Shown here: one piece after another, positions 47,104 through 62,730 of the stretch
Layout: every line of letters begins with the position of its first letter
How positions within the stretch are numbered: position 1 is the stretch's first letter
Assembly (NCBI RefSeq): GCF_000381345.1
Contig: NZ_KB906414.1
Span: 35,461 to 99,460, forward strand
DNA length: 64,000 nt
Origin: Deinococcus apachensis DSM 19763
Lineage (GTDB): Bacteria > Deinococcota > Deinococci > Deinococcales > Deinococcaceae
Direction of reading: 5' to 3'
Notes under the pieces: model-generated
What the model was told of the DNA's origin: nothing
The model's input: the letters and a program-made list of their open reading frames with translations, nothing else
Database searches by the model: none
Program-made: the position numbers and the translations under genes

Positions 47104-48072
47104 ATGAAGAACACGTTCGCCGTCACCATGACGCTGCTGCTGGCGCTCGCGCTGGGCGGCTCCTTTGCCGGATACCGGATTGCGACGACCCCAAACGAGG
47201 CCGCCGAAGCCAGCAAGGGCGGGGCGGAATCCATCGGTGACCCGACCACCCAGGACGTGAAGAGCGAGTCGGTGCCCTCGGCCCGCGAGGCCGCCACCCA
47301 GGGCAGCAACGACCTGTCGACCGCCCAGGGCAACGTGATGGAGCAGGACCAGGCGGGCGGCGCCAAGGCGGGCGAGAACGGGGCGGTGGCCGCTGACGGT
47401 GGCGAGGACTCCGGGGGCGCGGGAGCCGATGCGGGCACCACCAGCAACCAGAATGGCGGCACCACGACCGACGGCGGGACTAAGACGACGGAGACGGGCA
47501 GCGGTACCGAGAGCGGCGGCACCGGCAGCACCGGGGGCGGCTCGGGCGACGCCAGCGGCGAGCAGACCGGCGGGACCGGGACCACGGGGGACCAGAGCAG
47601 CACGGATCAGACTGGCGGGGATCAGACCACTGCTCCGCAGAACAACAGCCTGAGGGGTGAGGGGCAGCCGAACGTGCCCTCGCCAACCGTCCAGGGTAGC
47701 GAGGAGACCCAGCTCGGCCAGACCGGCGCCTCCAACACCGAAAAGGCGACGGCGGCCAGTGGGGGCCTGAGCGACTCCAAGGCGGCCGAGGTCTCCAGCG
47801 CGCTCAGCGGCGACACGGCCGAGGGGCAGAAGAAGTTCGTGGCGACCTGCAGTGGCTGCCACGGCCAGAACGGCGAAGGCGGCATCGGCCCGGCCCTGAA
47901 CGCCGCCACAGGCCCCGGCTCCTGGGACATCGGGCAGTTCGAGGCCGCCGTCCGCCAGGGCCACGCGCCCGACCACGAACTCGGCCCCATCATGCCCCGC
48001 TTCACCAAGGAGCAGCTCAGCGACGAGGACCTGACCGACATCTATGCCTACCTCAAAACGCTGCGCCAGTAA
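47104..48072 (+). CDS. Membrane-anchored cytochrome c with long linker
   Basis: The 322-residue protein has an N-terminal anchor or signal (NTFAVTMTLLLALALGGSFA), a low-complexity Gly/Thr/Ser/Gln/Asp linker of about 200 residues, and a C-terminal class I cytochrome c domain with CSGCH in FVATCSGCHGQNGEGGIG near residue 245 and a Met ligand in PIMPRF. It should carry electrons outside the membrane. TAGGGT stands seven bases before the ATG. Confidence 0.85.
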   Translation: MKNTFAVTMTLLLALALGGSFAGYRIATTPNEAAEASKGGAESIGDPTTQDVKSESVPSAREAATQGSNDLSTAQGNVMEQDQAGGAKAGENGAVAADGGEDSGGAGADAGTTSNQNGGTTTDGGTKTTETGSGTESGGTGSTGGGSGDASGEQTGGTGTTGDQSSTDQTGGDQTTAPQNNSLRGEGQPNVPSPTVQGSEETQLGQTGASNTEKATAASGGLSDSKAAEVSSALSGDTAEGQKKFVATCSGCHGQNGEGGIGPALNAATGPGSWDIGQFEAAVRQGHAPDHELGPIMPRFTKEQLSDEDLTDIYAYLKTLRQ

Positions 48073-48123
48073 GCGCCCGCAATTCCCCGGCCCGCCCTTC
48101 CCGGCGGGCTCTATTCTTAGTGC

Positions 48124-48966
48124 GTGACGCCCAGCCCCCTGCTGACGACCTCTCCCCTGACGGCGTTCGGGGTGGGGGTGGTGGAGGCGACCCCAGACGA
48201 GCTGTTCACCGCGGCGGGCCTGCTCGTGCCGCACGATGGCGGGCCGGTCGCAGATATCCGGGACAGACCTGACCGCTGGGCACTCCTAACCCTGCTGTCG
48301 GGCGCGGTGCGGCGGAGCGTGCCCGTGCTGGCCTGGGGAACAGGGGCGGCGATGGCGGGCCGGGCCCTGGGCGCGCGGGTCAGGGTGGGGGGTGGACCGG
48401 ACCCCGCCCTGGAGTGGTCAGAGCTGCCTCGCGGCGCGGTTACCGAGGAGTGGGAGGGGGAAGTGCCTCTGCTGTGGCGCGCGGGCAACGTGACGGCCTG
48501 GGCGGGCGTGACCCTGCCGGAGGCGTTGAGAGAGGCCTTCCTGGCGGGCCTGGCCTCCACCGGACCCCGCACCCCCGGAACTCCCCTGGAGATGGTGGGC
48601 GGCGAGGCGGCGCTGCGCCCCCTGCTGGCCGACTTCTATGCGCGGGCACGGGCGGACGACCTGCTCGGCCCGCTCTTCGCCGCGCACGTCACCGATTGGG
48701 ACGCCCACCTGGACCGGGTGACCGCCTTCTGGGTCACGATGCTGGGGGGTGGGGCAGCCTGGCGGGGCAACCTCAATAGCGTTCACGCGGGGCTGGGCAT
48801 CCGTGGTCCGCACCTTGCACGTTGGCTGGCGCTGTTCCGGGCGGCGGCGCAGGCCCACCTCTCCCCGCAGGCCGCCGCGCTGCTCACCACCCGGGCGGAG
48901 GCGATGGGGGCGCGGCTGGGTCAAGGAAAACGGGGGAACGGTCCTCACGTCAGGCGCGTACCGTAA
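48124..48966 (+). CDS. Truncated hemoglobin fused to amidotransferase-like domain
   Basis: The 280-residue protein ends in a group III truncated hemoglobin (about 155-270): LLADFYARARADDLLGPLFA, the proximal His in NSVHAGLGI, and HLARWLALFRAAAQAHL with the conserved Trp. The first 140 residues resemble a class I glutamine amidotransferase-like fold around VPVLAWGTGAAMAGRALGAR, but the nucleophilic Cys position reads Thr. TATTCT lies six bases before the GTG. The next gene, a protease, begins five bases later. Confidence 0.7.
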   Translation: MTPSPLLTTSPLTAFGVGVVEATPDELFTAAGLLVPHDGGPVADIRDRPDRWALLTLLSGAVRRSVPVLAWGTGAAMAGRALGARVRVGGGPDPALEWSELPRGAVTEEWEGEVPLLWRAGNVTAWAGVTLPEALREAFLAGLASTGPRTPGTPLEMVGGEAALRPLLADFYARARADDLLGPLFAAHVTDWDAHLDRVTAFWVTMLGGGAAWRGNLNSVHAGLGIRGPHLARWLALFRAAAQAHLSPQAAALLTTRAEAMGARLGQGKRGNGPHVRRVP

Positions 48967-48971
48967 GGGGT

Positions 48972-50579
<1,608 letters not shown>

Positions 50580-50596
50580 TAGGCGAGCGAAGCAAA

Positions 50597-50634
50597 AGGG
50601 GCGGACGCATCGAACAAGCGTCCGCCCCTCTTTG
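50597..50634 (+). terminator. Terminator of sppA
   Basis: GGGGCGGACGC pairs perfectly with GCGTCCGCCCC, followed by TCTTTG, 18 bases after the stop. Confidence 0.8.
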
Positions 50635-50808
50635 ATCCAACCAAGGCAGCCCCTGCTGCTTGAGGCAACGCTCAAACTCCTATAAGGCCCACAGCAGGCG
50701 CTCCGGGGGTAGGCTCCGAAGTATGGAAGACACGTAAGTGCAATCGCGGCCAGTAGTGGTCTTGACTCTTTTGAGCGTGGGCTGACCTGAGGACTTCTTG
50801 GGGAACTG

Positions 50809-51086
50809 GTGAGGGCCTTGCTCGGTTACCTCTTCGCCGGGCACACCCTGATCGTGGTCCTGAATGGCATCAACTTGCCCGGACGGGTGATGGACGCCTT
50901 CGCCGGATGTCTGGTGCTGGGCCATCCCAAGAGAAGGAGTACTGACGCCTTCCAGATGGCGAGGGCAAGGGGGGAAGGCCTAAAAACCCCTCGTCCTACC
51001 CCTGGCCGCAGATTCTCGTCGCCCTGTTCGCCAGCGCAACCTGCGCCCTGATCTGGTTCGTGACTTTCCGTCCGCTCATCCGCTGA
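50809..51086 (+). pseudogene. Possible small membrane protein, frameshifted
   Basis: GTG 50809, after GGGGAACTG, opens a frame with a membrane-like start (LLGYLFAGHTLIVVLNGINL, then DAFAGCLVLGHP). A later frame reads YPWPQILVALFASATCALIW and FVTFRPLIR to a TGA at 51084. Joined by a shift near 50940-50990 they would make one two-span protein of about 90 residues upstream of the OsmC gene. The family is not recognised. The rest of the 526-base gap (50580-51105) has only the sppA terminator. Confidence 0.35.
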
Positions 51087-51105
51087 ACGCTCCCGGAGGT
51101 ATGCC

Positions 51106-51516
51106 ATGAACATCAGCGCCCTCGTCCAAAACGGAGGAGGCCAGCACGAGGTCACGCTGCGGACGAACGGTCATGTCCAGCGCCTTGCCATTTCGCCCAG
51201 GTCGACCGGCTTCGGGTCCGGCGTCAACGGGGGCGAACTGCTGTTCCTCGCCCTGGCGACCTGTTACTGCAACAATGTTTACCGGGAGGCGGCAAAACGT
51301 GCCCTGGAGGTGGAGCGGGTGGAGGTTTCCGGCGAGTTCAGGGCCGAGGGCGAACCTGCCCGGAACGTGACTTACCGCGTCCGGATCGCCACCCGGGGGG
51401 ACGAGGCCGAAGTCCGGGACCTGCTGCACCACACCGACCGGGTCGCCGAGATCCAGAAGACACTCAGGGCCGGAGTGGCCGTGACCCTGACGGATGCCGA
51501 AGTGCAGAGCGTCTAG
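51106..51516 (+). CDS. OsmC-family protein
   Basis: The 136-residue protein has the OsmC/Ohr-like fold with the conserved region GGELLFLALATCYCNNVYRE near residue 48; the Cys in LATCYCNN is the likely peroxidatic or structural one. Such proteins reduce organic hydroperoxides, though several act otherwise. A good GGAGG precedes the ATG. A strong two-sided hairpin follows. Confidence 0.85.
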   Translation: MNISALVQNGGGQHEVTLRTNGHVQRLAISPRSTGFGSGVNGGELLFLALATCYCNNVYREAAKRALEVERVEVSGEFRAEGEPARNVTYRVRIATRGDEAEVRDLLHHTDRVAEIQKTLRAGVAVTLTDAEVQSV

Positions 51517-51531
51517 AACGTGAGAAAAGCT

Positions 51532-51567
51532 GGGGAGGGGGAGCCGCCCGGGCGGCTCCCCCTCCCC
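51532..51567. terminator. Perfect 36-base palindrome, bidirectional terminator
   Basis: GGGGAGGGGGAGCCGCCC is followed directly by its exact complement, with no spacer. It stands between the convergent OsmC and oligopeptidase genes. Confidence 0.75.
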
Positions 51568-51587
51568 TCGACGTTCCCGGCCGAAGG

Positions 51588-53372
51588 TCAGGCCGTCGCC
51601 TCCTCATACGCCGCGATCTGCCCCCGGATCACGTCCAGGCTCCCCTCCCAGAACTCCGGCGCGTGCAGGTCGATGCCGAAGCGGGCGGCGAGGGTGCGGG
51701 CATCGGCCAGGCCTGTGGCGGCGAGGAGGTCGTCGTAGCGGGTCTGGAAGTCGTCCTCGCGGCCCTCCGCCTTCGCCTGCTGGTACTGCGCGTACAGGCC
51801 CAGGCCGAACAGCAGGCCGAAGGTGTACGGGTAGTTGTAGAAGCCCAGGCTGTAGTAGTGCGGCTTGACGGCCCACATGTACGGGTGGGTCGTCTCCAGG
51901 GCGTCGCTGTACGTCTCGCGCTGCGCCCAGGTCATCAAGTCGTTCAGCTCCTGTGGCGTCAGGTCGCGTTCGGCCCGTTTCTCGAAGACGGCCCGCTCGA
52001 ACAGGAAGCGCGAGTGGATGTCCACCACGACCTGCGCGTGCCCCAGCAGTTGCGTTTCGAGGACGTACAGCCGCTCCTCGCCCGTTGCCCGCTCCAGCGC
52101 CGCGTTCTGGATGATCGTCTCGCAGAAGATGGAGGCCGTCTCGGCCAGGGTCATGGGTGTCTCGCGTTGCAGGGGCGTGCGCGGCGCCTTGAGGAGGTTG
52201 TGGTAGCCGTGCCCCAGCTCATGCGCGAGGGTGGACACGCTGTCGAGGCTGGGGTCATGGTTCATCAGGATGCGGCTCTCGTCGCCCTGCCAGCCCATGC
52301 AAAAGGCCCCGCCGCGCTTGCCGTCGCGCGGCCCGGCGTCGATCCAGCTCTCGTGGAAGGCACGGCTGGCGAAGTCCCCGAGCTTGTCGGAGTAGCCCCG
52401 GAACTGCTCCTCCACGAAGCGTGTCCCGGCCTCGTACGTCCATTCCGTCTCGCTGCGGCCCAGCGGCGCGAAGAGGTCCCACCAGTCGAGTTTCGGCTTG
52501 CCCAGCGCGCGGGCCTTGGCAGTGAAGTAGCGGCGGAAGTCGGGCAGGCTGCGCTCGACCGCCCCCTGCATCGCCTCCAGCGTCTCGCGGTCAATGCCGT
52601 GGGTGAGCAGGCTGGGCGCTACGGCATCCGGGAAGCCCCGGCGGGCAGCAAGGGTGCCCTCCTCGCCCTTCACACCGTTCATTGCGGCGGCCAGCACGAC
52701 CTCCGCGTCCTTCCAGACCTTCAGCTCGGCCTCGAAGGCCTCCCGGCGCACGTTCTCGTCGGGATCGGTGGCGAGGGCTCGCAGCGCGGTGACGGGCAAC
52801 CGCTGGCCCCGGTACTCGCCCGTCAGTTGGCTGGAGTAGTTCCCGTGCAGCTTGGCCCAGCCCCCCGCGCCGCTGGGTCGCAGCCGGGCGGCCAGGTCCT
52901 CCTCCTCGGGCGTCATCTGATGCCGCGCGTACTCCACGCTGCGGCGGATGAGGTGTTCGTGGTCGCGGGCCACGTCGGACTGCTTCAGCAGCGCCTCCAC
53001 GTCCTGCTCCCCCAGCCAGGCGGTCAGGCGCGAGCGCAGCGGCCCCAGCGGCAGCGTCAGGGTGGTCAGGTCCCCCATCCGCTGCTGGGCCAGCGCGTCA
53101 CGGCTGTCGGTCGTCACGAAGGCGGAGACGAAGCCGCGCAACGGGGTCAGGCGGGCGAGGAGGGCGTTCAGGCCTCCCAGTACGCGGTCAAGGGCCTGGG
53201 GCGTGGCTGCACTCCCGCCCTTGCGCACGCCTACCTCACCAAAGGTCGCCTCCAGCGCCGCCACCTCCTCGCGCAACATGGCGAGGTCGGCGGTCAGACG
53301 GGGGTCGTCCAGCCCGGCATAGAGGTCGTCGGTGCGCCAGCGGGGAAGATCTCTTGCCTGGGTTGTGGTCAT
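51588..53372 (-). CDS. pepF: Oligoendopeptidase F-like M3 peptidase
   Basis: The 594-residue zinc metallopeptidase has the HEXXH motif in LAHELGHGYHNLL near residue 395 and the downstream Glu in MTLAETASIFCET. It degrades short peptides in the cytoplasm. TAAACT lies seven bases before the ATG at 53372. The length is normal for PepF/M3B. Confidence 0.92.
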   Translation of the reverse strand: MTTTQARDLPRWRTDDLYAGLDDPRLTADLAMLREEVAALEATFGEVGVRKGGSAATPQALDRVLGGLNALLARLTPLRGFVSAFVTTDSRDALAQQRMGDLTTLTLPLGPLRSRLTAWLGEQDVEALLKQSDVARDHEHLIRRSVEYARHQMTPEEEDLAARLRPSGAGGWAKLHGNYSSQLTGEYRGQRLPVTALRALATDPDENVRREAFEAELKVWKDAEVVLAAAMNGVKGEEGTLAARRGFPDAVAPSLLTHGIDRETLEAMQGAVERSLPDFRRYFTAKARALGKPKLDWWDLFAPLGRSETEWTYEAGTRFVEEQFRGYSDKLGDFASRAFHESWIDAGPRDGKRGGAFCMGWQGDESRILMNHDPSLDSVSTLAHELGHGYHNLLKAPRTPLQRETPMTLAETASIFCETIIQNAALERATGEERLYVLETQLLGHAQVVVDIHSRFLFERAVFEKRAERDLTPQELNDLMTWAQRETYSDALETTHPYMWAVKPHYYSLGFYNYPYTFGLLFGLGLYAQYQQAKAEGREDDFQTRYDDLLAATGLADARTLAARFGIDLHAPEFWEGSLDVIRGQIAAYEEATA

Positions 53373-53446
53373 GGGGGGCAGTTTAGCCCCGCAGGCCCGG
53401 CCTGCTCGTCTCCGCCAGATGGCCTAGCGGGCGATTTCCACATCCA

Positions 53447-54097
53447 CTACCACACGGCCTGGACGCTTCCCTGCACCAACGCCTCCAGCCGCTCGGCCAC
53501 GTTGACAAGGTGATCGCCCAGGCGTTCCAGGCTGCGGGCCATCCGGTGGGCAGCGAGCGCGACCTCCACGTCGTCGGGGCGCTCGTGCAGCCGGGTGAGA
53601 CTGGCGCGCAGCATCTGCTCGTACAGGGCGTCCACCTCCTCCTCGTCCAGGCGCATCACCTCGCGGGCGGCCTTTACGTCGCGCTCGGCGAAGGCGTAGG
53701 CCAGGCGTTCGAGCATCTCGGCGAGGAGGTTCACGAGGGGCAGCACGTCCTGGAGGGTGGCGCTGCGGGTGCGCGGGGCAAGCGCCTCCAGGTCGCGGGC
53801 CACCCCGAAGGCGTAGTCGCCCACCCGCTCCAGGTTGGTCAGGCTGCGAAACACCATCAGGTGAAAGGCGAGCTCGTCCGGCGTGAGCGGCCCCGCGAAG
53901 GCGTGGAGGCAGGCGTCCTCAATCTCCCGTTCCAGCGCGTCCGTCTCGCGTTCCAGGGCGCCCGCGCGGCGGGTCAGGCCCGCGTACTCGGCGCGCCGGG
54001 CGGCGTCGCGCACCGCGTCAAGTTCCCCCAGCGTGAGGCTGAGCATTCGCAGGAACCGCGCCGTCAGGTACCGGGTGCTCGCCTCACCGTGGGTCAT
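53447..54097 (-). CDS. phoU: Phosphate signalling protein PhoU
   Basis: The 216-residue helical protein has tandem PhoU repeats (ALERETDALEREIEDACLHA; EVMRLDEEEVDALYEQML) and AAHRMARSLERLGDHLVNVA, which hold the metal-binding acids. It represses the Pho response when phosphate is plentiful. It lies 60 bases downstream of pstB on the same strand, but GATACT sits seven bases before its own ATG. Confidence 0.92.
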   Translation of the reverse strand: MTHGEASTRYLTARFLRMLSLTLGELDAVRDAARRAEYAGLTRRAGALERETDALEREIEDACLHAFAGPLTPDELAFHLMVFRSLTNLERVGDYAFGVARDLEALAPRTRSATLQDVLPLVNLLAEMLERLAYAFAERDVKAAREVMRLDEEEVDALYEQMLRASLTRLHERPDDVEVALAAHRMARSLERLGDHLVNVAERLEALVQGSVQAVW

Positions 54098-54157
54098 GGC
54101 AGCGAGTATCGTGGCCCTTCGTGAGGGGCAGGTCAGCCCCGACGTTCACCGCCATGG

Positions 54158-54916
54158 TTACCCGAAGCGGCCGGTGACGTAGGCCTCGGTGCGCTCGTCT
54201 GTGGGGCTGGTGAAGACCTGATCGGTGACGCCATGTTCGACGAGGTCACCGTTGAGGAAGAACGAGGTCGTATCGCTCACTCGGGCAGCCTGATGCATGT
54301 TGTGGGTGACGATGATGATGGTGGTGACCTTTTTCAGGTCCGTCATCAGGTCCTCGATCCTCGCGGTGCTGGCGGGGTCAAGCGCCGAGGTCGGCTCGTC
54401 CATCAGCAGGATCTCGGGCTCGACGGCCAGCGCACGGGCGATGCACAGCCGCTGCTGCTGCCCACCGGAGAGGCCGGTGGCGGGCGTCTTGAGGCGGTCC
54501 TTGACCTCGTCCCAGAGGGCCGCACCGCGCAGGGAACGTTCGGCGACCTCCATCAGGCGCTTGCCATCCCGGACGCCCGCGAGTCTCAGGCCGCTGACGA
54601 CGTTGTCGAAGACGCTCATGGTGGGGAAGGGGTTGGGCTTCTGGAAGACCATGCCGACTCGGCGACGCATGGAGACCGGATCAACCTTCGGGCCGTACAT
54701 ATCCTCGCCGTCAAGGAGGAGGGTGCCCGTGACCCGGGCACCCGGGGTGAGGTCATGCATGCGGTTCACCGCGCGCAGAAAGGTCGTCTTGCCACAGCCG
54801 CTGGGACCGATCAGGGCGTTCACGGTGCTGGGTTGAATGTCCAGGTTGACGTCGCGCACGGCCTGTTTGTCGCCGTAGTAGATGCTGACGTTCCGGGCAC
54901 TGAGCAGGGAGGTCAT
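54158..54916 (-). CDS. pstB: Phosphate ABC transporter ATPase PstB
   Basis: The 252-residue ATPase energises phosphate import. It has Walker [18 protein letters not shown] near residue 33, the signature [15 protein letters not shown] near 145, and Walker [14 protein letters not shown] near 165. It belongs to the pstSCAB-phoU locus, 71 bases downstream of pstA. Confidence 0.96.
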   Translation of the reverse strand: MTSLLSARNVSIYYGDKQAVRDVNLDIQPSTVNALIGPSGCGKTTFLRAVNRMHDLTPGARVTGTLLLDGEDMYGPKVDPVSMRRRVGMVFQKPNPFPTMSVFDNVVSGLRLAGVRDGKRLMEVAERSLRGAALWDEVKDRLKTPATGLSGGQQQRLCIARALAVEPEILLMDEPTSALDPASTARIEDLMTDLKKVTTIIIVTHNMHQAARVSDTTSFFLNGDLVEHGVTDQVFTSPTDERTEAYVTGRFG

Positions 54917-54987
54917 GAAAGGAAAGCTCCTTGGAGGATGGGAGAGAAACGGTCAGAAGGAGGGGCGTGTTCCTGATGACCCCAGGC

Positions 54988-55850
<863 letters not shown>

Positions 55851-55854
<4 letters not shown>

Positions 55855-56873
55855 TGAATGCCCTTCGGCGTCAGCCGCGCGATGATGAGGCGGGCGGCGA
55901 AGTTGACGACCACACTGACGAAAAAGAGGGTCAGGCCCAGGGTGACCACGCTGGAGCGGTGCAGGGCCTCCTGCGCGTCCCCGAACTGGTTGGCAATCAC
56001 CGAGGCCATCGTGCTGGCACCGCCCCAGAGGCTCTTGAGAATGTCCTGGCTATCCCCGATCACCATGGCCACCGCCAACGTCTCGCCCAGGGCGCGGCCC
56101 AGCGCGAGGATCACGCCCCCCAGAATTCCGGCGCGGGCGTAGGGCAGGATCGCCCGGGAAATCACTTCCCATTTCGTCGCGCCCAGGGCATACATCGCCT
56201 CGCGCTGATCCTGAGGCACCAGGCGGATCACGTCTCGCGCCACGCTGGCCGTGTAGGGCAGGATCATCACCGTCAGGATGATGATGGCGAGGGCCAGCCC
56301 TCGCCCCCCCGCGCCCGACGGCACGAAGAAGCACTGGAGGCTGGTCTGCTGTTGCGCCCACAGCTCATTGCACCGGGTGATGGTGGCCACGTTCTCCGGG
56401 TTTACGAAGTAGGCGGTCTGCCAGTGGGCCAGAATGGGGGCGATGACGAACAGCGCCCACAGGCCGTACACCACGCTGGGCACGGCGGCCAGCAGCTCGA
56501 TCAGGTAGCCCACCGGGTTCGCCAGCCACTTCGGCGCGTACTCGGCCACGAATAGCGCACTCGCCACCGCGAGTGGCACACTGATCACCAGGGCAGCGAG
56601 GCTGGTTACGAGGGTGCCGACGATCATGGCGGCGGCGCCGAAGCGGTCCTGCACCGGGTTCCAGGTGCGCTCAGTGAAAAAACGCCAGCCGAAGGCTTGC
56701 AAGGCGGGCCACGACTCGCGCCCGAGCTGGTAGACGCTCAGCACGAACACCATGACGATCACCGACGCCAGCGCGAGAATCAGGATTTGAAAGGTGCGGT
56801 CGCTGCGGCTCGACAGCGCGGCGCCGAGCCGGGAGCGGACGGGTGTGGGGGAGGAGCGGGCAGATTCACTCAT
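55851..56873 (-). CDS. pstC: Phosphate ABC transporter permease PstC
   Basis: The 340-residue membrane protein has six to seven spans and the EAA-type loop [20 protein letters not shown] near residue 245. The start MSESARSS at 56873 is chosen over longer upstream forms. A 45-residue loop with two Cys ([16 protein letters not shown]) lies between spans 3 and 4. It is separated from pstS by a terminator, which lowers its expression relative to the binding protein. Two GTCA motifs 11 bases apart stand near 56923. Confidence 0.92.
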
Positions 56874-56962
56874 AGGGGCATGACCTCTCGGGGGCAGGCT
56901 GACCCCAGTTGACAGGCAAAGCGTCAGGGGCAGGTCAGGTGAGGACAAGAGGGACGCGGGAC

Positions 56963-56995
56963 AAAAAAGGGGCAGCCCTCCAGTGGAGGGCCGCC
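56963..56995 (-). terminator. Terminator between pstS and pstC
   Basis: On the minus strand, GGCGGCCCTCC, ACT, GGAGGGCTGCC are followed by CCTTTTTT. It should allow pstS to be made in excess over the membrane part. Confidence 0.8.
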
Positions 56996-57012
56996 GACGA
57001 GGAAGTTTCGTC

Positions 57013-58041
<1,029 letters not shown>

Positions 58042-58063
58042 AGCTGACAGCGTGCGGGCGAAC

Positions 58064-58103
58064 TGTCAGGGCCGCGTCACTGGCATGTCATGGAAAGGTC
58101 AGG
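58064..58103 (-). promoter_or_regulatory. Pho box, four tandem units
   Basis: Read on the minus strand, seven-base units CCTGACC, CATGACA, AGTGACG and CCTGACA recur every 11 bases, each with TGAC in the same place. The 11-base period is that of PhoB/PhoP sites. It ends 22 bases before the pstS ATG. Confidence 0.75.
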
Positions 58104-58146
58104 GGCGGCGAGGTCTCCCCCACCGCCCCCGACCTCCTCCATTCTC

Positions 58147-60011
<1,865 letters not shown>

Positions 60012-60015
<4 letters not shown>

Positions 60016-61949
60016 TTCACGGCCTCCTGGGGCAGGGCGGAGTGTTCGAGGTCGTCGGCTGCCGTCTCCGCATCCCGGATGGGCTCGTCCTCGGCGTCGA
60101 GGTCGGAGGCGAGGCGCTGGAGGCGTTCGAGTTCGGCGTAGTGGCCGCCCGCCGCGAGCAGTTCCTCGTGGGTGCCCTGCTCGATCACGCGCCCCTCCTC
60201 TAGCACCACGATCCGGTCGGCATGGCGCAGGCTGCTCACGCGGTGGGCGATCAGGATGACGGTGCGCCCCTTGGCGACCTCCCGCAGCCCATCGAGGATG
60301 CGCCGCTCGGTCTCGGTGTCCACCGCCGAGAGGCTGTCGTCCAGGATCAGGATCGCCGGGTTGCGGACGATGGCGCGGGCGATGGCCGTGCGCTGCCGCT
60401 GCCCGCCCGAGAGGGTCACGCCGCGCTCGCCCAGCATCGTGTCATACCCTTGGGGGAAGCCCTCCACGTCGCCCGCCAGCCCGGCCAGCCGCGCGGCCTC
60501 GTGGACCCGGGCGAGGTCGGGCTGCTGGGGCAGTTCGGGGGGCGCGGGCACTTTCGCCACATTCACCCCGGTCGGAATCGCGGGGAGGTCCCGCCCCTCC
60601 AGCCCGAAGGCGATGTTGTTGGCAATCGTGTCGCTGAAGAGGAAGGGTTCCTGCGGCACGACGGAGACGTGTTCACGCAGGACGCGCAACGGAATCACCC
60701 GCACGTCGTGCCCGTCCACCCGCACCACGCCGCTCGTGGGGTCCATGCTGCGGGTGATGAGCGCCGCGAGGGACGTCTTGCCGCTCCCGGTGGGGCCGGT
60801 AATTCCCAGGAAGGTCCCTGCGGGGATATGCAGGTTCACCCGGTCGAGCACAGTGAAGTCGCCGTAGCGCAGGCTCACGTTCTCGAAGGTCACGTCCCCG
60901 CGGACGGTGCGGATGCCCGGGTCTGTGCGGCCCCGTTCGTCGTGGACCTGGGGGCGGGCGTCGAGCAGCTCACGCAGCCGCTCCCAGGAGGAGAGCCCGC
61001 GCTGCGTCACCCCGGTGATCCACCCCACCATCAGCATGGGCCAGGCGAGGCGGTCGAGCGTGCCCACGAACTGCACGAACTTGCCCACCGTGAAGTCCGC
61101 CCCCCCCTGCGGAAACAGGATCAGCCGCCCACCGACGAGCAGGATCAGCCCGAAGGTCAGGCCGATCAGCAGGCTCATGAAGCCCCGCAGCGGCCCGTCC
61201 ACCTTCGTCAGCGCGATGTTGCGCCGCAGCAGTTCCAGGTTCATCGCCCGGTAGTCGGCGATCTCGCGGTCCTCGATGGCGTAGCCCTTCACCACCCGCG
61301 CGCCGCTGAAGTTCTCCTGCGCCTTTCCGGCGATCAGGCTGTTCTGCTCCTGCACCCGGGTGTAGCGCTGGTTGATCAGCCGGGCGAGGTAATACAGCAG
61401 GCCCACGATGAACGGCAGCACGGCGATCACGATCAGGGTGAGCTGCCAGCTCAGGCCGAACAGGACGGTGAAGCTCGTCAGGAAGGCGGACACGATGTTC
61501 ACGATCTGCCACGAACCGAAGCCCAGCATCTCGCGCACGGCGCTCAGGTCGCCCGTCAGGCGGTTCATGATGTCCCCGGTGCGCGAGCGGTCGTAATACG
61601 CCTTGTCGAGCGTCTGGAGGTTCATGTAGATGTCGCGGCGAATCTCATACTCCGTCTGCCGAGACGCGATGATGATCTGGCGGCGCATCAGGAGCATCAG
61701 TGCCCCGGCGGTCGCGGCAGCCAGTACGATCCCCAGCGCGTACAGCCCGACCTGCGCCAGCGCCACCCCCACGGTGTTCGGGCTCGCGTCAGTCGCCCGC
61801 GTCAGGCCGTCGATGGTGAGGCGGATGTAGTAGTACGGCAGCAGGTTGACACTGTTGGCAATCACCACGGCGATGATGCCGATGAGGTACTGCCTCCGGT
61901 GCATTCGCAGGTAGGGCCAGAGGGTACGTAGGCTGTCCAAGAGATTCAC
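60012..61949 (-). CDS. ABC exporter, degenerate-site subunit
   Basis: The 645-residue protein has six spans and an ATPase with Walker [18 protein letters not shown], signature [14 protein letters not shown] and Walker [17 protein letters not shown]. The catalytic Glu after Walker B is Asp, as in the non-catalytic half of heterodimeric exporters. It pairs with the next gene. The start is uncertain: GTG 61949 lies next to GAGG, TTG 61940 is better spaced from it, and TTG 61982 is the longest form. A C-terminal tail is Glu/Asp rich. Confidence 0.88.
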
Positions 61950-62354
<405 letters not shown>

Positions 62355-62419
62355 AGTGACGCACCACACGTCACGGCGATCCGGGGCGAGACAATCCGGG
62401 CCAGCGCAATCTGGGGCAA

Positions 62420-62587
<168 letters not shown>

Positions 62588-62594
62588 CCAGCCC

Positions 62595-62669
<75 letters not shown>

Positions 62670-62679
62670 CTTCGGAAAC

Positions 62680-62702
62680 GCGGCCCGCGACAGGTGGGCC
62701 GC
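62680..62702 (+). terminator. Hairpin between tRNA-Thr and tuf
   Basis: GCGGCCC and GGGCCGC pair over a nine-base loop, followed by GCTTTCAC. It may end or attenuate part of the tRNA transcripts. Confidence 0.5.
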
Positions 62703-62730
62703 GCTTTCACTTGTGTCATTATTAGCGCCG

